From Aplidium turbinatum (taxonomy: Eukaryota > Chordata > Ascidiacea > Aplousobranchia > Polyclinidae), in contig OU964920.1 in NCBI GenBank assembly GCA_918807975.1, forward strand, positions 2,492,501 to 2,556,500: DNA of 64,000 nucleotides. The letters are read 5' to 3'. Under the pieces are notes generated by a model. It was given only the letters and a program-made list of their open reading frames with translations. It had not been told where the DNA came from and ran no database searches. This document shows, piece by piece, positions 11,747 through 23,029 of this stretch (positions within the stretch are counted from its first letter, which is position 1; each line of letters opens with the position of its first letter). The translations under genes were made by a program, and so were the position numbers.

Positions 11747-12396
11747 CTCTATCTGTAGCGACACTGGGTTTTATGAGGACGCCCCACTCTATTAGTAAAA
11801 TATTTCATAAAAGGAAATATGCTAGAAATGTGAAATTTTGTGACTTTTAGTTTTCATTCTTTACAAGTTTTCTAAACCTACGCTGGTCATTTTTCTATTT
11901 TCCTGCCCTTCACAATAAGCATTTCGTCTCAGGTGGCTAGACATTTTCATGAAGCTGCCTACATTATAGCTAGTGTTATACAATAATGTGGTGCATTGTA
12001 GCTATGAAATGTTTGTGCAATTACTTTGAAATGTAAAAACGCCCAATAATATCTTATATTTATCAGCAAAAGTAATTTTTTGTTTAGTTTAACATTACTC
12101 TATGTAACAATTCAAAAATATGCGTTCGAGCGGTTAATTTTAAAGCTACTGTATTTTCGGTAAATTTGAATAATAACCGACTTTATGACGTTTTATCATC
12201 TTAAACACTTTATTTCAATAAATTTATTGGAAAAAATTTAATTTCTATACGCACAATACACATGGCTATTATGTTGAAAAATATTTTGGCTCTGTGATTT
12301 TCATAGCTCCCGTTATTAGCGATTAGTTAGCACGGGGCTAAGATAGCCCTTGACGTTCTTTCCGCGAACGAAAACAGCTCATAATAAGATTAGAGT
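11747..12396. mobile_element. piggyBac-like MITE, family CCCTATCT, copy 2
   Basis: This is a diverged copy of the 8670 element. TTAA lies at 11743-11746 and 12397-12400, the left end is CTCTATCTGTAGCGAC and the right end AAGATTAGAG. The interior carries the same blocks (TTTCGTCTCAGGTGGCTAGA; ACACATGGCTATTATGTTG). It is non-coding and, judging by its eroded ends, the oldest of the three copies. Confidence 0.75.
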
Positions 12397-12454
12397 TTAA
12401 TCAACGAGATAGACCAGTTGCATTTTTTCCCGATCGTTTAAATCAACGAAATAG

Positions 12455-12690
12455 ACCAGTTGAGAAGGAGCGATCTTCCTGGCGTCAGCACTACCTGACT
12501 ACTCACTATAGAACAGCGAACATTGTGTTTCGCTAACTATACCGGTGTGGCCTCCACACTAGCCATCAAGACTTTTTCCCAAAAACATGTGTTTCTCTGC
12601 AGTCGAGTGTAGCAAGAACTCAACGATAGACACGTGTTTCGCCCATAAAGCTGGGTTCATCAGTACTGCACCACTAGTTCTTGGCACATA
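12455..12690 (-). mobile_element. Hammerhead-bearing ~240-bp repeat, copy 1
   Basis: This copy shares most of its length with 17115-17340 and 35027-35270 (plus-strand landmarks CCTGGCGTCAGCACTACCTG, CACCGGTGT, CAGTCGAGTGTAG). On the minus strand it carries a hammerhead core, CTGATGA at 12663-12657, an ACCC...GGGC helix II, GAAA, a CACGTG palindrome and GTC. Direct repeats of an AGACCAGTT...CGATCGTT segment flank it at 12412 and 12695. It resembles the ribozyme-bearing ends of Penelope-like elements or retrozymes, but no reverse transcriptase is attached. Confidence 0.6.
12620..12672 (-). ncRNA. Hammerhead ribozyme motif, decayed helices (copy 1)
   Basis: Minus strand: CTGATGA, helix II ACCC/GGGC with an 8-nt loop, GAAA, self-complementary ACACGTGT as helix III with no loop, then C before the expected cut and TATCG as the 3' strand of helix I. 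The catalytic core residues are all present. Helix I is weakened (5' strand CAGTA instead of CGATA) and the first helix II pair is A-C. A loopless helix III suggests action as a dimer, as known for other type I hammerheads. Activity is doubtful. Confidence 0.5.
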
Positions 12691-12719
12691 GAGAGACCAG
12701 TTTCATTTTTTTTCGGATC

Positions 12720-14460
12720 GTTGACAAAAACCGAAAAGCATCACTCTTCGATAGAAAAAGAGGCCGCTGCAATTGTTGAAGCAGTGCGGAAATGGAGTCA
12801 TTTGCTGGCCGCGCGGTGTTTCAAACTTGTAACTGATCAGCGATCAATCGCGTTTATGTATGATTGCAAAAGTCATAGTAAGTTGAAAAACAGTAAAATT
12901 TTGAGATAGCTTTTTGAACTTTCACAGTATGACTTTCACAGTATAAATAATAACATAGTTTATAGACCAGGAAAACTTAACGTGGCGCTCGATACCTTGT
13001 CAAGAGCGAATAGTGCAAGTTTGTCTAGCAATTATTTGTACAAAATTCATGCGAGTTTTTGCCACCCTGGCGTACAGGGCCCTATTCACCATGATGCACA
13101 CGAGGCACAGGCCTCAGGCCCCCTGGTTTTGAGAGCCCCCATTTTTTTTACATTAGTACCGTATGCGTAAGTAGTGAAAGTTGTTGTGTCAGTGTGTGCA
13201 CAGGTGTTATTTTCGAGTAACAATTAAAAATTGTGTAACGATTATGCAGTAACAGTTGAGCACTCCTGCTCTGCTTTGAAAGCGATTTTTAATAGGGAGC
13301 CCTAAACTTAGCTTTGCCTCGGGCCCCCGTGAGCCTTAATCAGGCCCTGCTGGCGTAATAACAATGCACCATTACATCAAAACAGAGAACTACCTTATTC
13401 TCTCGGCGAGATACGTAAGATGATGTCAGATTGCAACATCTGTGCTGAGATTAAACCTTGTTTCCACAAGCCGATACAAGATCCGCTTATAAAAATTACC
13501 CAAGCTATGGAGCGCCTAAATATTGATTTCAAAGGCCCATTGAATTCAGCCACAAGAAACAAATATATATTGACTGTAATCGACGAGTATTCGAGGTTTC
13601 CATTTGCGTTTCCTTGTGTCAATATGAATGCCGGAAATGTTTATCGTAATTGTTTTCTTTGTTTGGTCTTTGCTCATATATTCATTCTGACAGAGGGCCA
13701 GTATTTATGTCAAACGAATTTATATCATTTGTGCACAGCAAAGGAATAGCTATCAGCAGAACTTCTATATACAACCCTCGATGTAATGGTCAATGTGAAA
13801 AATATAATATAATAATATTTGGACCGCAGTCCAATTTGCATTAAGAACGCGCAATTTGCCCATTTCAAAATGGGAAAGTGTTTTGCCTGACGTATTACAT
13901 TTCATACGTTCACTGCTCTGTACTGCGATCAATTGTATCTCCCCACGAGCGCTTTATGAAGTTTAGTCGTCATTCCATGCCGTGATCATCAAGCCGACAT
14001 AGTTCAGTACTCCTGGTCCTGTTCTTTTGAAGCGCCACGTTCGTATGAGAAAATATGAACCTGCTGTAGATGAAGTAGAATTAGCCTAATTCATGCTACT
14101 CTGACGTGAGATTATTGAACGGTCGCCAGACTATTGTATCATTGCGTGATGTTGCTCCTGTGGGAGAAAGAAATGTATTCGAAAATAGCGAAACTGATTC
14201 TGGCACTTCTGTTTTCATTAACTATCAATCGTACAATGATGAAACCGTTGCAAGCCATTCACCCGTTGATAAAATGCATCACAGCAACGTGAGAGGTGCT
14301 GAACCAAACACCGAAGTTGATCATCATTTTGAAGTCAATGAAGAGCCTAACACAAGAGAAGAATCAATGCTAAGGCGTTCTTCTCGCATAAGGCGCCCTC
14401 CTGATCGTTTGATGTATGAATGATACGAATACCTGTTTGAAATCTATTTCTTGGCAGGGG
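12720..14460 (+). mobile_element. Ty3/Gypsy LTR retrotransposon pol fossil
   Basis: Plus-strand pieces read as RNase H (KHHSSIEKEAAAIVEAVRKW, TDQRSIAFMYD), then integrase zinc-binding and catalytic regions (C-x2-C, MERLNIDFKGP, VIDEYSRFPF), then a pol C-terminus ending in SSRIRRPPDRL. A purine-rich run near 14455-14462 is followed by TGTTGTAG, which could begin a 3' LTR. The gag, protease and most reverse transcriptase regions are absent. It is a 5'-truncated, broken copy with several disruptions, and a hAT MITE is inserted in it at 13075. It is old. Confidence 0.8.
13075..13349. mobile_element. hAT-type MITE inserted in the Gypsy fossil
   Basis: The 275-bp insert begins CAGGGCCC and ends GGCCCTG. 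It is flanked by an exact 8-bp duplication CTGGCGTA at 13067-13074 and 13350-13357. An 8-bp duplication with CAGGG ends is diagnostic of hAT. It has no coding capacity. Confidence 0.85.
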
Positions 14461-14814
14461 AGAATGTTGTAGATTACAACTGACCATTCTTATATTGCCT
14501 CATGCCTAATCATTTCTATTGCTTCTCCTTGCGGTACTATGACGTAGGTAATTGCTCGTTTAAACAATGAAGTACCTGCCGCGACATTTTACTTGTGTTC
14601 TAGCAGCGTAGCTTCATACAGCAGATCGTTTGGTGGTGAAGATATTTCAGTTGCATGCAATTTTTAGTTTGTAAGCTGTGGTGCATAATCGCCTTATTTA
14701 AGTTAATACCTACTACCTTATTACGTTGATGTTAACCGCTATGTTTATGTTCAGCTAATAACCTAATTAAACCCTAATTTGAGGATTTGTAATGAATGAG
14801 TATGGATTCATACC

Positions 14815-15140
14815 ACAAGGTATGCCTGATTGCTTTTCTCTCTTCGTAGTTTCAAGTTACCATCTCTTCCTAAACTCAATGGTTTCAAATAAACTATTTG
14901 CTTTTAAAGAAAATATTAAACATCTGGGTGTTCATATCAACTCGACTAGAATAATACGAACAGACAAATAAGAAATCTTTCTTGTGTTGGACACAAGTTA
15001 AGCTAACAGCTCGAAGTGCTCAATTTCTGTCAAAAACATGTTATTTCAGGCGCATTGTGTTTACTGTTATGCATGGCAACTTTGGTATAATACTTCTCTC
15101 GTTTTTTCATTAATCATTGGCGCGTTGCATACCAGGGTTG
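14815..15140 (+). mobile_element. LINE reverse transcriptase fragment, copy 2
   Basis: This is nucleotide-level kin of 10590-10930, with the same order of blocks: TGATTGCTTTTCT, GTTCATATCAA, GAAATCTTT, CAGGCGCATTGTGTTT. It reads partly as K-H-L-G-V-H-I-N-S, the RT thumb-proximal motif. It is truncated and out of frame. The element at 15225 follows soon after. Confidence 0.6.
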
Positions 15141-15224
15141 GATCAAATAAATAGTAATTATATTTAAATCTAGCTTAATGGATTACACATTTTCATTTAA
15201 TTGTAATTGATCCTTTTTAGAAGG

Positions 15225-15402
15225 AAAAATGAACGGCAAACAAAATAGGGGCAGACCACCAAGAATTTGGACTAATGATATTGAAGACTGGTCAGGACTT
15301 AACTACAAAACTGCAGTAGAAAAATCTCATAACAGAGAAACTTGGCGCCTCATTGCCTCCAACCCTCGACGAGAGGAAGGAACTTAATGATGATGATGAT
15401 GG
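15225..15402 (+). mobile_element. LINE 3' end with (GAT)n tail
   Basis: The plus-strand reading has NRGRPPRIWTNDIEDW, then T-W-R-L-I-A-S-N-P and a stop. This is the familiar C-terminus of many animal LINEs (R-G-R-P-x-x-x-W-x-D-x-I-x-x-W ... W-R). It is followed by GATGATGATGATGG at 15390, a typical microsatellite tail. Confidence 0.7.
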
Positions 15403-15815
15403 CCCTTTTCGTTGTGTAATTGTAGGGACATCGAGGACAGGTGAGACAAAGATTTAATTTTCTTAAATCAAATATTTTGCGACAATGTTTACCAAACCAT
15501 CCTGTGCTCACATCTTCAAACTATTGTTCAAATTTAGTTGGGTTAAAAATCGATGATTTGTCTTGCAGTGATTGGTTTTTAAACTTACTGAAACCAATCA
15601 ATCAAAATATACAAAGTACAAGCGAATGGGTTAAAGCGAAATACTGAAAATAATAAATTCAAATCGCTATCCATGTTTGGATAATAGCTTGGAAAAGTTA
15701 TGGAAGCACAGGCTTTGAGTTCGTATTATGTGGTTCACTTTTACGTGACGCATATTTTTAACCAACAGATACAGTACTTTCAAAGCAATGTATTCACCTT
15801 TTTTTTTCAAAACAA
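15403..15815. other. Intergenic, no supported feature
   Basis: This stretch separates the LINE tail from the stop codon of gene C. The plus-strand ORF at 15441-15647 has no recognisable domain. I see no clear AATAAA close to the gene C stop on the minus strand. Confidence 0.4.
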
Positions 15816-18092
15816 TTAAACAATACTGCCAACCAACATCGACAAGATAGCAAAAGAAACTGCCAGGAATTTCTTCATTTGAAATGAACCTTCTGCGCCT
15901 CCAGTAGTAGCTTCTGGTGCAGTGGCAGTAATTTTAGATGCCGTTGTAGCATCAGGTGTAGTTTGTGGTGCAGTAGTAGCTTTGGGTGTAGTTTGTGGTG
16001 CAGTAGTAGCTTTGGGTGTAGTTTGTGGTGCAGTAGTAGCTTTGGGTGCAGTATGTGGTGCAGTAGTAGCTTTGGGTGCAGTTTGTGGTATAGTAGTAGC
16101 TTTGGGTGCAGTTTGTGGTGCAGTAGTAGGTTTGGAGGTGAGAACACCTAGCGTAGAAGATTCTAGGGTGGTGGCAACTTTTTGGCTGGTCTTAGGTTCG
16201 ACACCAGTTGTCATTTCTGGTTTGGTTGAAAGAATAGTTTCCACTGATTGGTCATTACAATTGTCAGTGGTGCAGCAAGCTCTTTCACATGTTCTGAAAC
16301 ATAAAAAAAAAACAATCTTGAAGGCTTAATATTTTGTTTTGTGTATTTCCTAGTATCAATATTCAATAGAAAATTATTCTTCCTCAGTGTGTAAAGGCTC
16401 ATTTAGTCTTGAGTCGTAGATAACTAAACATGCTACATGCTTGAAAAGCGAAATTTTCTAGTTAAGTTTTGTATAAAGAACTGCAAGGTTTGAGAAAATA
16501 AGGTTACTCTTAAACAGAAAACGATCAGCAATTCATCAACGTTTTGCTGGTATTGTTTACGAAAGTTGTTCAATAATAAATTCACTCAGTACAGTAATCT
16601 TACGTTGACTTGATAAGTTTTAGTAGGGTCTGGTATGAAATCTTTAAAGGGTTATCTAATATTACATCAAAACATACATTATAAAAATTAAATGAGGCTG
16701 TTCAATAGACATTTACTGCGGTTAAATAACAAGATACCTTTATGCAAAGTATGTACTATTTTTATTGAGACTTACATAACCCTATAGGGCGTCTGGGCTA
16801 AGTTGAGTCCTCCCAGTCCACTTACACCTTCAAGACTTTGTTCAATTAGCATTGAAATCAATCTTTCGCAATCAGTCATGCATGTTGTATCATTCACACA
16901 AAGTCCGAATGTAACCTCCACTGGACAAAAAATATCAAATTGTAAGATTTTTTGTCATACGCATTTCTTGTCATACCTAGGCTTTCGTTTGGTGGAGAAT
17001 GTGAGAAACTAAACACACGTATTGAAAATTTTATATGTATTGGTACATCCATGCTATAGCTATTGATAACAGTTTAGCCTGCAATATATCACATGGGAAC
17101 GGGGTTTATGTTAAAAAGGAGTGATATTCCTGGCGTCAGCACTACCTGACTACTCACTATAGAACAGCGAGCATTGTGTTTCGCTAATCACACCGGTGTA
17201 GCCTCCACACTACAGTAGACATCAGACTTTTTCAAAAACATGTGTTTCTTGGCAGTCGAGTGTAGCAAGAATTGACAACGTTACACACGTGTTTCGCCCA
17301 TGAGGCTAGGCTCATCAGTATCGCACCACCAATTCGGGTTTCATGATGAATAAAAATGCTACAAACGTAAAAAGAAGCTAAAAAACTCACGACACTAGGT
17401 ATCCCAACATAAAATCTAAGTAAAAGTGAAAAAAAACTGAAATTATTAAACTTAAACCTAATTGACACATATTGCGATCCTTTTAAAAATCTCTCATTAT
17501 CTTATTATTATAAAATTCCGTTTGGTATTAGGTTACAACTTTTCAATGCAGCTTTCATATTTACATCAATGACTAATAGACATTAAATTAGAATTGTTGG
17601 CTTATATAACCTAAGTGAGCTTCTCCAACAAATCGTACAAAATGCATTCCCTGCATTGGTTGGCAGCCTACAATGTCTACGACTGCGCAGTGGGCAATAA
17701 CAACGGGAGATACAAGCATGGTAAGTATCTAAAGAAAATTCTGCATGCAGATGCATATGAGATAAATAGATCTAAATAATTTTATATCGAGACATGGGAT
17801 AGGTCGAGAACGAATCTTTGTGGTTAGTTTTTTCTCAAGTCACTATCAAATAAAAAATAAAAATAAAATAAGTCTTACCATTTGTTGGTAATAGAATAGT
17901 GCGGATTGAAGCCTCTGCTCGCAAACAAGACTGTGGCCCATTGTCGGTGGGGCACTGGTTCTCTTCAAAATTATTGGGGATAAGTGCTTGCGATGTATCG
18001 TCGGTGGCTACGCCCGTAAAACAGGTTGAAGTTTGGGAATGAACAAAACTCAAAGAAAAACACAAAACAAGTATTTGTGTAATATACTTCAT
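15816..18092 (-). CDS. GPI-anchored Ly6/uPAR-like protein with mucin-like stalk, gene C
   Basis: Exons are at 17879-18092, 16776-16920 and 15816-16293 (214+145+478 nt, 278 aa plus stop). Signal peptide MKYITQILVLCFSLSFVHS is followed by QTSTCFTGV, NQCPT, SCLRAEA, exon 2 LCVNDTTCMTDC and exon 3 TCERACCTTDNCN. That gives ten cysteines, as in LU domains. Exon 3 then encodes a Thr/Pro/Ala stalk built on a 10-residue repeat (ATTAPQTxPK), a conserved TTGGAEGS cluster that could hold the GPI attachment residue, and a hydrophobic end (FLAVSFAILSMLVGSIV). The stalk is far longer than in paralogues D to F and should be heavily O-glycosylated. An acceptor-like TTTTAG lies 23 nt upstream of the ATG. Extracellular, membrane-tethered; the ligand is unknown. 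Confidence 0.85.
15961..16140. repeat. 30-bp minisatellite inside gene C exon 3
   Basis: Six consecutive 30-bp units (GTTTGTGGTGCAGTAGTAGC plus TTTGGGTGTA on the plus strand) encode the ATTAPQTxPK stalk repeats on the minus strand. Units 1 and 2 are identical and later ones differ at a few positions, so the array is probably length-variable between alleles. Confidence 0.85.
17115..17340 (-). mobile_element. Hammerhead-bearing ~240-bp repeat, copy 2
   Basis: This copy lies in intron 1 of gene C and shares the full length of the 12455 and 35027 copies. The minus strand has CGATA then CTGATGA (17318-17312), a helix II GCCT/GGGC, GAAA at 17295-17292 and the CACGTG palindrome. The cleavage-site base is changed (G where C is expected), so this copy should be inactive. 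It keeps the best 5' strand of helix I. Confidence 0.6.
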
Positions 18093-18119
18093 CTTATCAA
18101 AGTTACAAAGGTTAGCTAA

Positions 18120-18640
18120 AATTAGACAGAAGCAAATAAAGCAAGCTCTCTACCAAAGTTTTAGCTAAGAATAAAAGCAATTCAACAGATATTGCTTGTG
18201 TTAGAAAATAAAGTTTTTTGCAATGCGCATATCTCTTTCAAAGAAACTTCGGTTAAGCTTACTACTTGAGTTTTAAGGACACACACTAAAAACGTGAGCT
18301 AAACATTCCACATGCGATTTCTAATAGCATTGCGACATTAGATTATTAGTTACGTTTACTAATTCTACTTTTAAAATTTTTAAGATACAGTCACCCTTTC
18401 AGTATTCTTATATCCCTGCAACTATTTTACCTATTTTTAACATAAGATATCAAACTAACTCGCACTTGCATCGATATTGTTTCTTTATTATTAGTGTTTT
18501 TTCATGATTTTTTTGTTCTATTTCATTCGCATATTTATTTCTTGTTGTCTAAGTTTGAGGAAGTCGATCCCATTGGTGTTGTAGGCTTCTGGTGATTTTA
18601 ATCTTTCGCCGCCACTTTAGCATTGACTGAAAGACGCTTA
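18120..18640. other. Upstream region of gene C, no other feature
   Basis: This stretch begins at the acceptor-like TTTTAG (18116-18121 on the minus strand) and shares short similarity with the upstream flank of gene B (8160-8330). That supports duplication of the flanks along with the genes. No promoter motif is recognised. Confidence 0.4.
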
Positions 18641-19492
18641 AGGTGCGTCTACACGAGAAAGTGTTCTTGCTTAGAAATTCTTGCTTAAGCTAGTGATTAA
18701 GCTCGTTTCGTCTACACTGGCAACCTCGACGAAGATTTTGCTCGCTTGAATCGCGGTCACGTGAGTATCTAATCCCCAATGACGTCACGTTTTAAAAAGT
18801 TTGCGCCAAAGCATAGCAGTTTGCGCTAAAGTATAGCAGAGTAGACCAAGCAACTGACTGTTCTTTAACCATTTGAAGTTGTTGCAGTCTTTCAGTCATG
18901 GCTTCCCAGAAGTTGTGTAAAAAAAATGCTGCAAAAAGCGAAGGATGCAAACCCGCAATTTACTGCTTATTGAAGCATTCAGACACCTCAGTGAGATTGA
19001 AATGTTGGAAACAGAATTTCGTGTCAGCGTGGGTGACTGGTAACAACCAGCAAGATCATTCCTCCGCTATTTTTATTACCCAGTGTACAATGGCAATAGT
19101 TTTTTTCTGAGATCCTGTTTTGGATTTGAAATTGGAAAATATTGTGCTTTCTATGGGCTATTTCGAGTAGGCCTACGGTCACCGCCAGTTCAGCCCGCAA
19201 CATTAATAAAAACGGGTTGGAATCAAAACTTAACGAAATCCTTTAACGATACCGCCCTGCCCTGTCTGGATACTGAGCTGAGAAGAGACCTGAGATTTTG
19301 GCGGGAAAAACATTTCTAAGCAAGAGAACTCACTTAAGCGCCCAGTTTTTTCGCTCTGGAGCGTATTTTTTCTCGACGGTTTGCTTACTCGCCCATTTTC
19401 TTAAAAGTAAGCGGCACAAACTGCGATTAACTTAAAGAAACAAGAAGTTTGGCTAGCTTAAGCAAGAAAACAGTCGTCGTGTAGACGCACCT
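18641..19492. mobile_element. Non-autonomous TIR element AGGTGCGTCTACACGA
   Basis: A 16-bp inverted repeat, AGGTGCGTCTACACGA, bounds 852 bp, and the similarity runs further in (TTCTTGCTTA ... TTAAGCAAGAA). The right end runs into three or four tandem copies of GTCGTGTAGACGCAC (19470-19540), an end multiplication. The style of end resembles PIF/Harbinger elements, but no target duplication or transposase is seen. Two short ORFs inside have no domain. Confidence 0.6.
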
Positions 19493-20518
19493 GGTGTAGC
19501 ACGTCGTGTAGACGCACGTCGTGTAGACGCACGTGTAGACGCAAATGGAGAAAGCAACTGTGACGCTACTGTCAGGCAACCAATCAAACTCTTTGCATTT
19601 GCAATGCATGCTTGAAGCATATCTAGGCGTGTCTAAACAGTGGGTGCAATAGCGGAACCAAATTAAGCTACAGTATGAAAACGCATACAAGGCCTCCGGT
19701 TACACCCAGCCTCGTTAGACCCAGCTGAAAAACATGTAAAATGTCTTTGTCGAGACACTTGCTGAAAATGATGGCCCAATTTTCTATTGTTAATGGCCCA
19801 ATTTTCAAATGGCTGTATTGAGCTATACTTGTATAAATCCAGACTTTTATGGCTAACTTATTGGCAAATGAACCCACATCACAGTGGATATGACAGCGCT
19901 GGTGCAAATCAGTACAGAAACTCAAGCTCCAGGAAAGTCAGTGATAAAGCTTTTTCTGATTAACCTATAGCTAACAACAACACAAGTCCTCATCAAAACC
20001 AAAAATCGAATTTATTAGTAAATTTCTTAATAGAACTTGCATCATAGGCTACTCTCGATTTCCTTTGACCACATAAAAACTTACACACAAATACTTTTTT
20101 TTCAACAGCATTAAAAGCTATATTTTTGGAAATGTATTTTCGTAAGAACCATCATGCTTTAACACAACACAACTAACATGCAGTGGCAGCTGATGAGTTA
20201 TAATATTGGGACTGAGAAAAACACCGGGGGTCTGGAGGCCCAATTAAAAGTGACATTTAATTTAGTTTATTTTAAGCGTATTTTTAGGTCTAAATTGTAA
20301 TGAAAAGTTAGGGTATAACTTTCCGCAAGGCAGATGCTGTCATCAAAAGAGCCATATATGGCTTGTGAGCCCTGAGTTTTCGACCCATGCATAAAGTGTT
20401 AAACTCATATTCTATTTTTCCAAATCTACTGTACTGTATTAGAATAAGCATCTGCACTAGTTTTTTTTGTTCTGATTTTTGTATGTTTTTTTAAGGAAAG
20501 AGTGCTATAGAAATACTT

Positions 20519-20875
20519 AGTCCGCCCATAGTTCAGTTGGTTAGCGCGTGACTTCGTGAACGATGAGGTTTCAAGATCAAGCGGCGCTGGCTCGACTCTC
20601 GGGGTGTGCGCTTGAGCAATGCATTCTAAGGACTGCTTTCCATTCAGCAGCACCTAATGAATGGAATAATTCTCCGGCAACAACACTTCAACAATCGGAA
20701 ACTTCACCCTGTCAATCTCGGTAACCGGCTCTGCGTCAAGACCCTCTATAAGTATGCGAAACTACCAGGAATAACTAATCAAGGCTTTGTCAGTCCGAGG
20801 ATGAAGATTTTCAAAACCAACGAAACCAAGCAAATTGGTTTTTGCCTATCTTAAGTTCTTTAACTGAGTTATTTG
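20519..20875 (+). mobile_element. tRNA-derived SINE-like repeat, copy 1
   Basis: The head CATAGTTCAGTTGGTTAGCGCG looks like a tRNA D-arm/A-box. The body (CTTGAGCAATGCATT, GCAGCACCTAATGAATGG, ACACTTCAACAATCGGAAA) recurs at 26080-26205 and, inverted, at 44990-45290, with a fragment at 11420-11510. Translated, the body reads A-P-N-E-W-N-N-S-P, like the W-N-x-L-P block near LINE C-termini, so it may be a SINE whose 3' part came from a LINE. Confidence 0.55.
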
Positions 20876-23020
20876 TTTAACGTACGCTGAGTTATTTATC
20901 AAAACGAACGTTTTCCCTCCCTTTATCCCGCAAACACATTCTTCCCTATGTTTGTATTCAAACACAGTAATTGCTGCTAAAAGATCTGTCTAAAAAATGA
21001 TGCAAGCAGTTACAAGAATCACTCTAATACAAATGCGACAGTGCAAGTTCCATTGTACTGGTTTTATTTGCTCGTAAGTCACCGCACGTTTTACACTAAA
21101 ACCAAAGATTTGTGTCGCAAGCAGGTTGAGTCATGCTGCGACATCAAATTCAGTAAAACCAAAATATTAACTGAATATTGTAATTTCTGAATGTGTGCTT
21201 GTAGCTTTGAAATATTATCAGAAATTCTGACAACTTTCAACAAAAGTTTTGACTACCTGATTGCCTTTTATTACATATTGCTATCCGAAGTCATTTTGAA
21301 TCTGACTCTCAAGCATAAACTTTACTGCATTTAAGCGAATTTAGAGCTTTAACGTCCTTGAAGTAAATTTGATGTCAGCATTTTTTCATCATCGTTTGAA
21401 AATACGCAAAATAAGCAAATTTTAAGTGCTGGAGTAGAGTGTTAGATTACAAAGTTTATGTGGAAGAAGGGGAAAGCAGCAAAGTGGGCTTGACAAGAGA
21501 GGACACGTTAGACAGATCGATGTCGAGGCAGGGTGTGAAGGCGATTGCGGCACTTGGAGGTCCGGCTACCCTCAGTAACGGGGACATCAACAGTCAACAT
21601 CAACTTCAACATCAACTTAAAACAGGGCTACTACGTAGCCTACTACTACCGTGTCTGTAGCCCCATTAAGTTCCGAAAACAATGATTCCTCATTTCTTCT
21701 TTTTCTTGCTTTTGAGGCAGCAATTCAGGCAACATCTCCCAATTGCTGCAACCAGTCTTTATATCAGGGTTTATGAGATCCACATGCTCTGCTGGTTGAA
21801 ACACTGGACAATGATTTATAATGTGCTATGATTTATAATGCTGCACGATACTCGCAAGCCCACTGATTGGACGCCTATCGATAGCACGCAGTGTTTTCAG
21901 CACGATTATTAATGATATCTTTGGGTAGACATAACAATTGATTGTTAATATTGTTCATTTATTTCAATTGGTCGTTCATAACTTTTCATACATCAGATAG
22001 AAGGCTGCATTAGACAAAAAAGTTTACATATCAATTATGCCGGCATTTATTTGTGCAGGCCGTAGGGTGTGGTCACTGGTCATACTCTTGGCTTTAAAGC
22101 GGAAAATGTCATCAAAATTTTATTGCTCGTGATTCAATGAAGCAACGACAAATGTGATGGTTCTGCATGTTGTTGAACGCATTTGTTACTTTAAAAGGAC
22201 ATGAGATATCACCAACGCTGGCATTATTTACTTCCTTGTAAGTGACGCCATAGGCCTACCATAAGTTCTATTTCAACTTCGGCATGATGTTAGTATCTAT
22301 TTTAGATAAGTTAACATCGTGTTATTACTGTTATCGAATTAAGAGCGATGACTTAATCTTTCTTTGCCAACATTTCAGCACCACACTCATATGTTTAAAC
22401 ATGCCAATTTTCATAAGCTATTTTTGTTCGGGTTAATTTTAATGCTCACAGAAACAGAGGCTGTTTGATTCAATAAAATACAGCCATCTTTTTTTGCTCT
22501 GAATTTACCCGTTTTTTTGCGAAACAGTTGGCATTGTCTTGATTTATTATCAATTTTTGTTAAGAAACACTTATGCGTCTTGTAAGAACGGCTAAAGTTC
22601 TCAACATGTCTAGCTTTGCTAATAAAATCATGCAATCCTAGCCTCAATACGCAATTGTTTGCCGCAGGTGCTTCTTATTTGCTTAACGTCTTTTCTTAAT
22701 TCATCGTATGATGCGTGTTTTGCCTCGTGGAATTAACCGCCATGTGATGTGCCTTTCTCCTCTGCTATGCAGTTTCATTCTTATGCATTTCGTTTTCAAT
22801 TTATTGTGTAGATCAGCTGTTTATTTCAATGTAGATGTAAAATCAGCTATTTTTCGTTACTTGAAAAGGGCTAACATGTGTATGGCCGAAAACGTTCGTA
22901 GTTTATAGTTTATGTTCAGTTTAATATATTATGTTAAATGCTGTGTGGTTGCTTGGTTTCATCTGTTTATGTCTAGCATAATTATGCAAGTCAATATTTT
23001 TTGTTTTTGATACCCGTTCA
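20876..23020. other. Intergenic, no gene recognised
   Basis: This is 2.1 kb between genes C and D. A (CAACATCAACTT)n-like microsatellite sits at 21592-21622, at the end of a 73-codon plus-strand ORF (21439-21660) of unknown origin that could be a decayed retroelement. No other structure is supported. Confidence 0.4.
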
Positions 23021-23029
23021 AACGGTAGC

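Noticed and set aside
15922-16329. Long plus-strand ORF rich in Val/Ala/Gly
   Set aside because: It is the antisense of the repeat-coding exon of gene C; the 30-bp repeat keeps several frames open.
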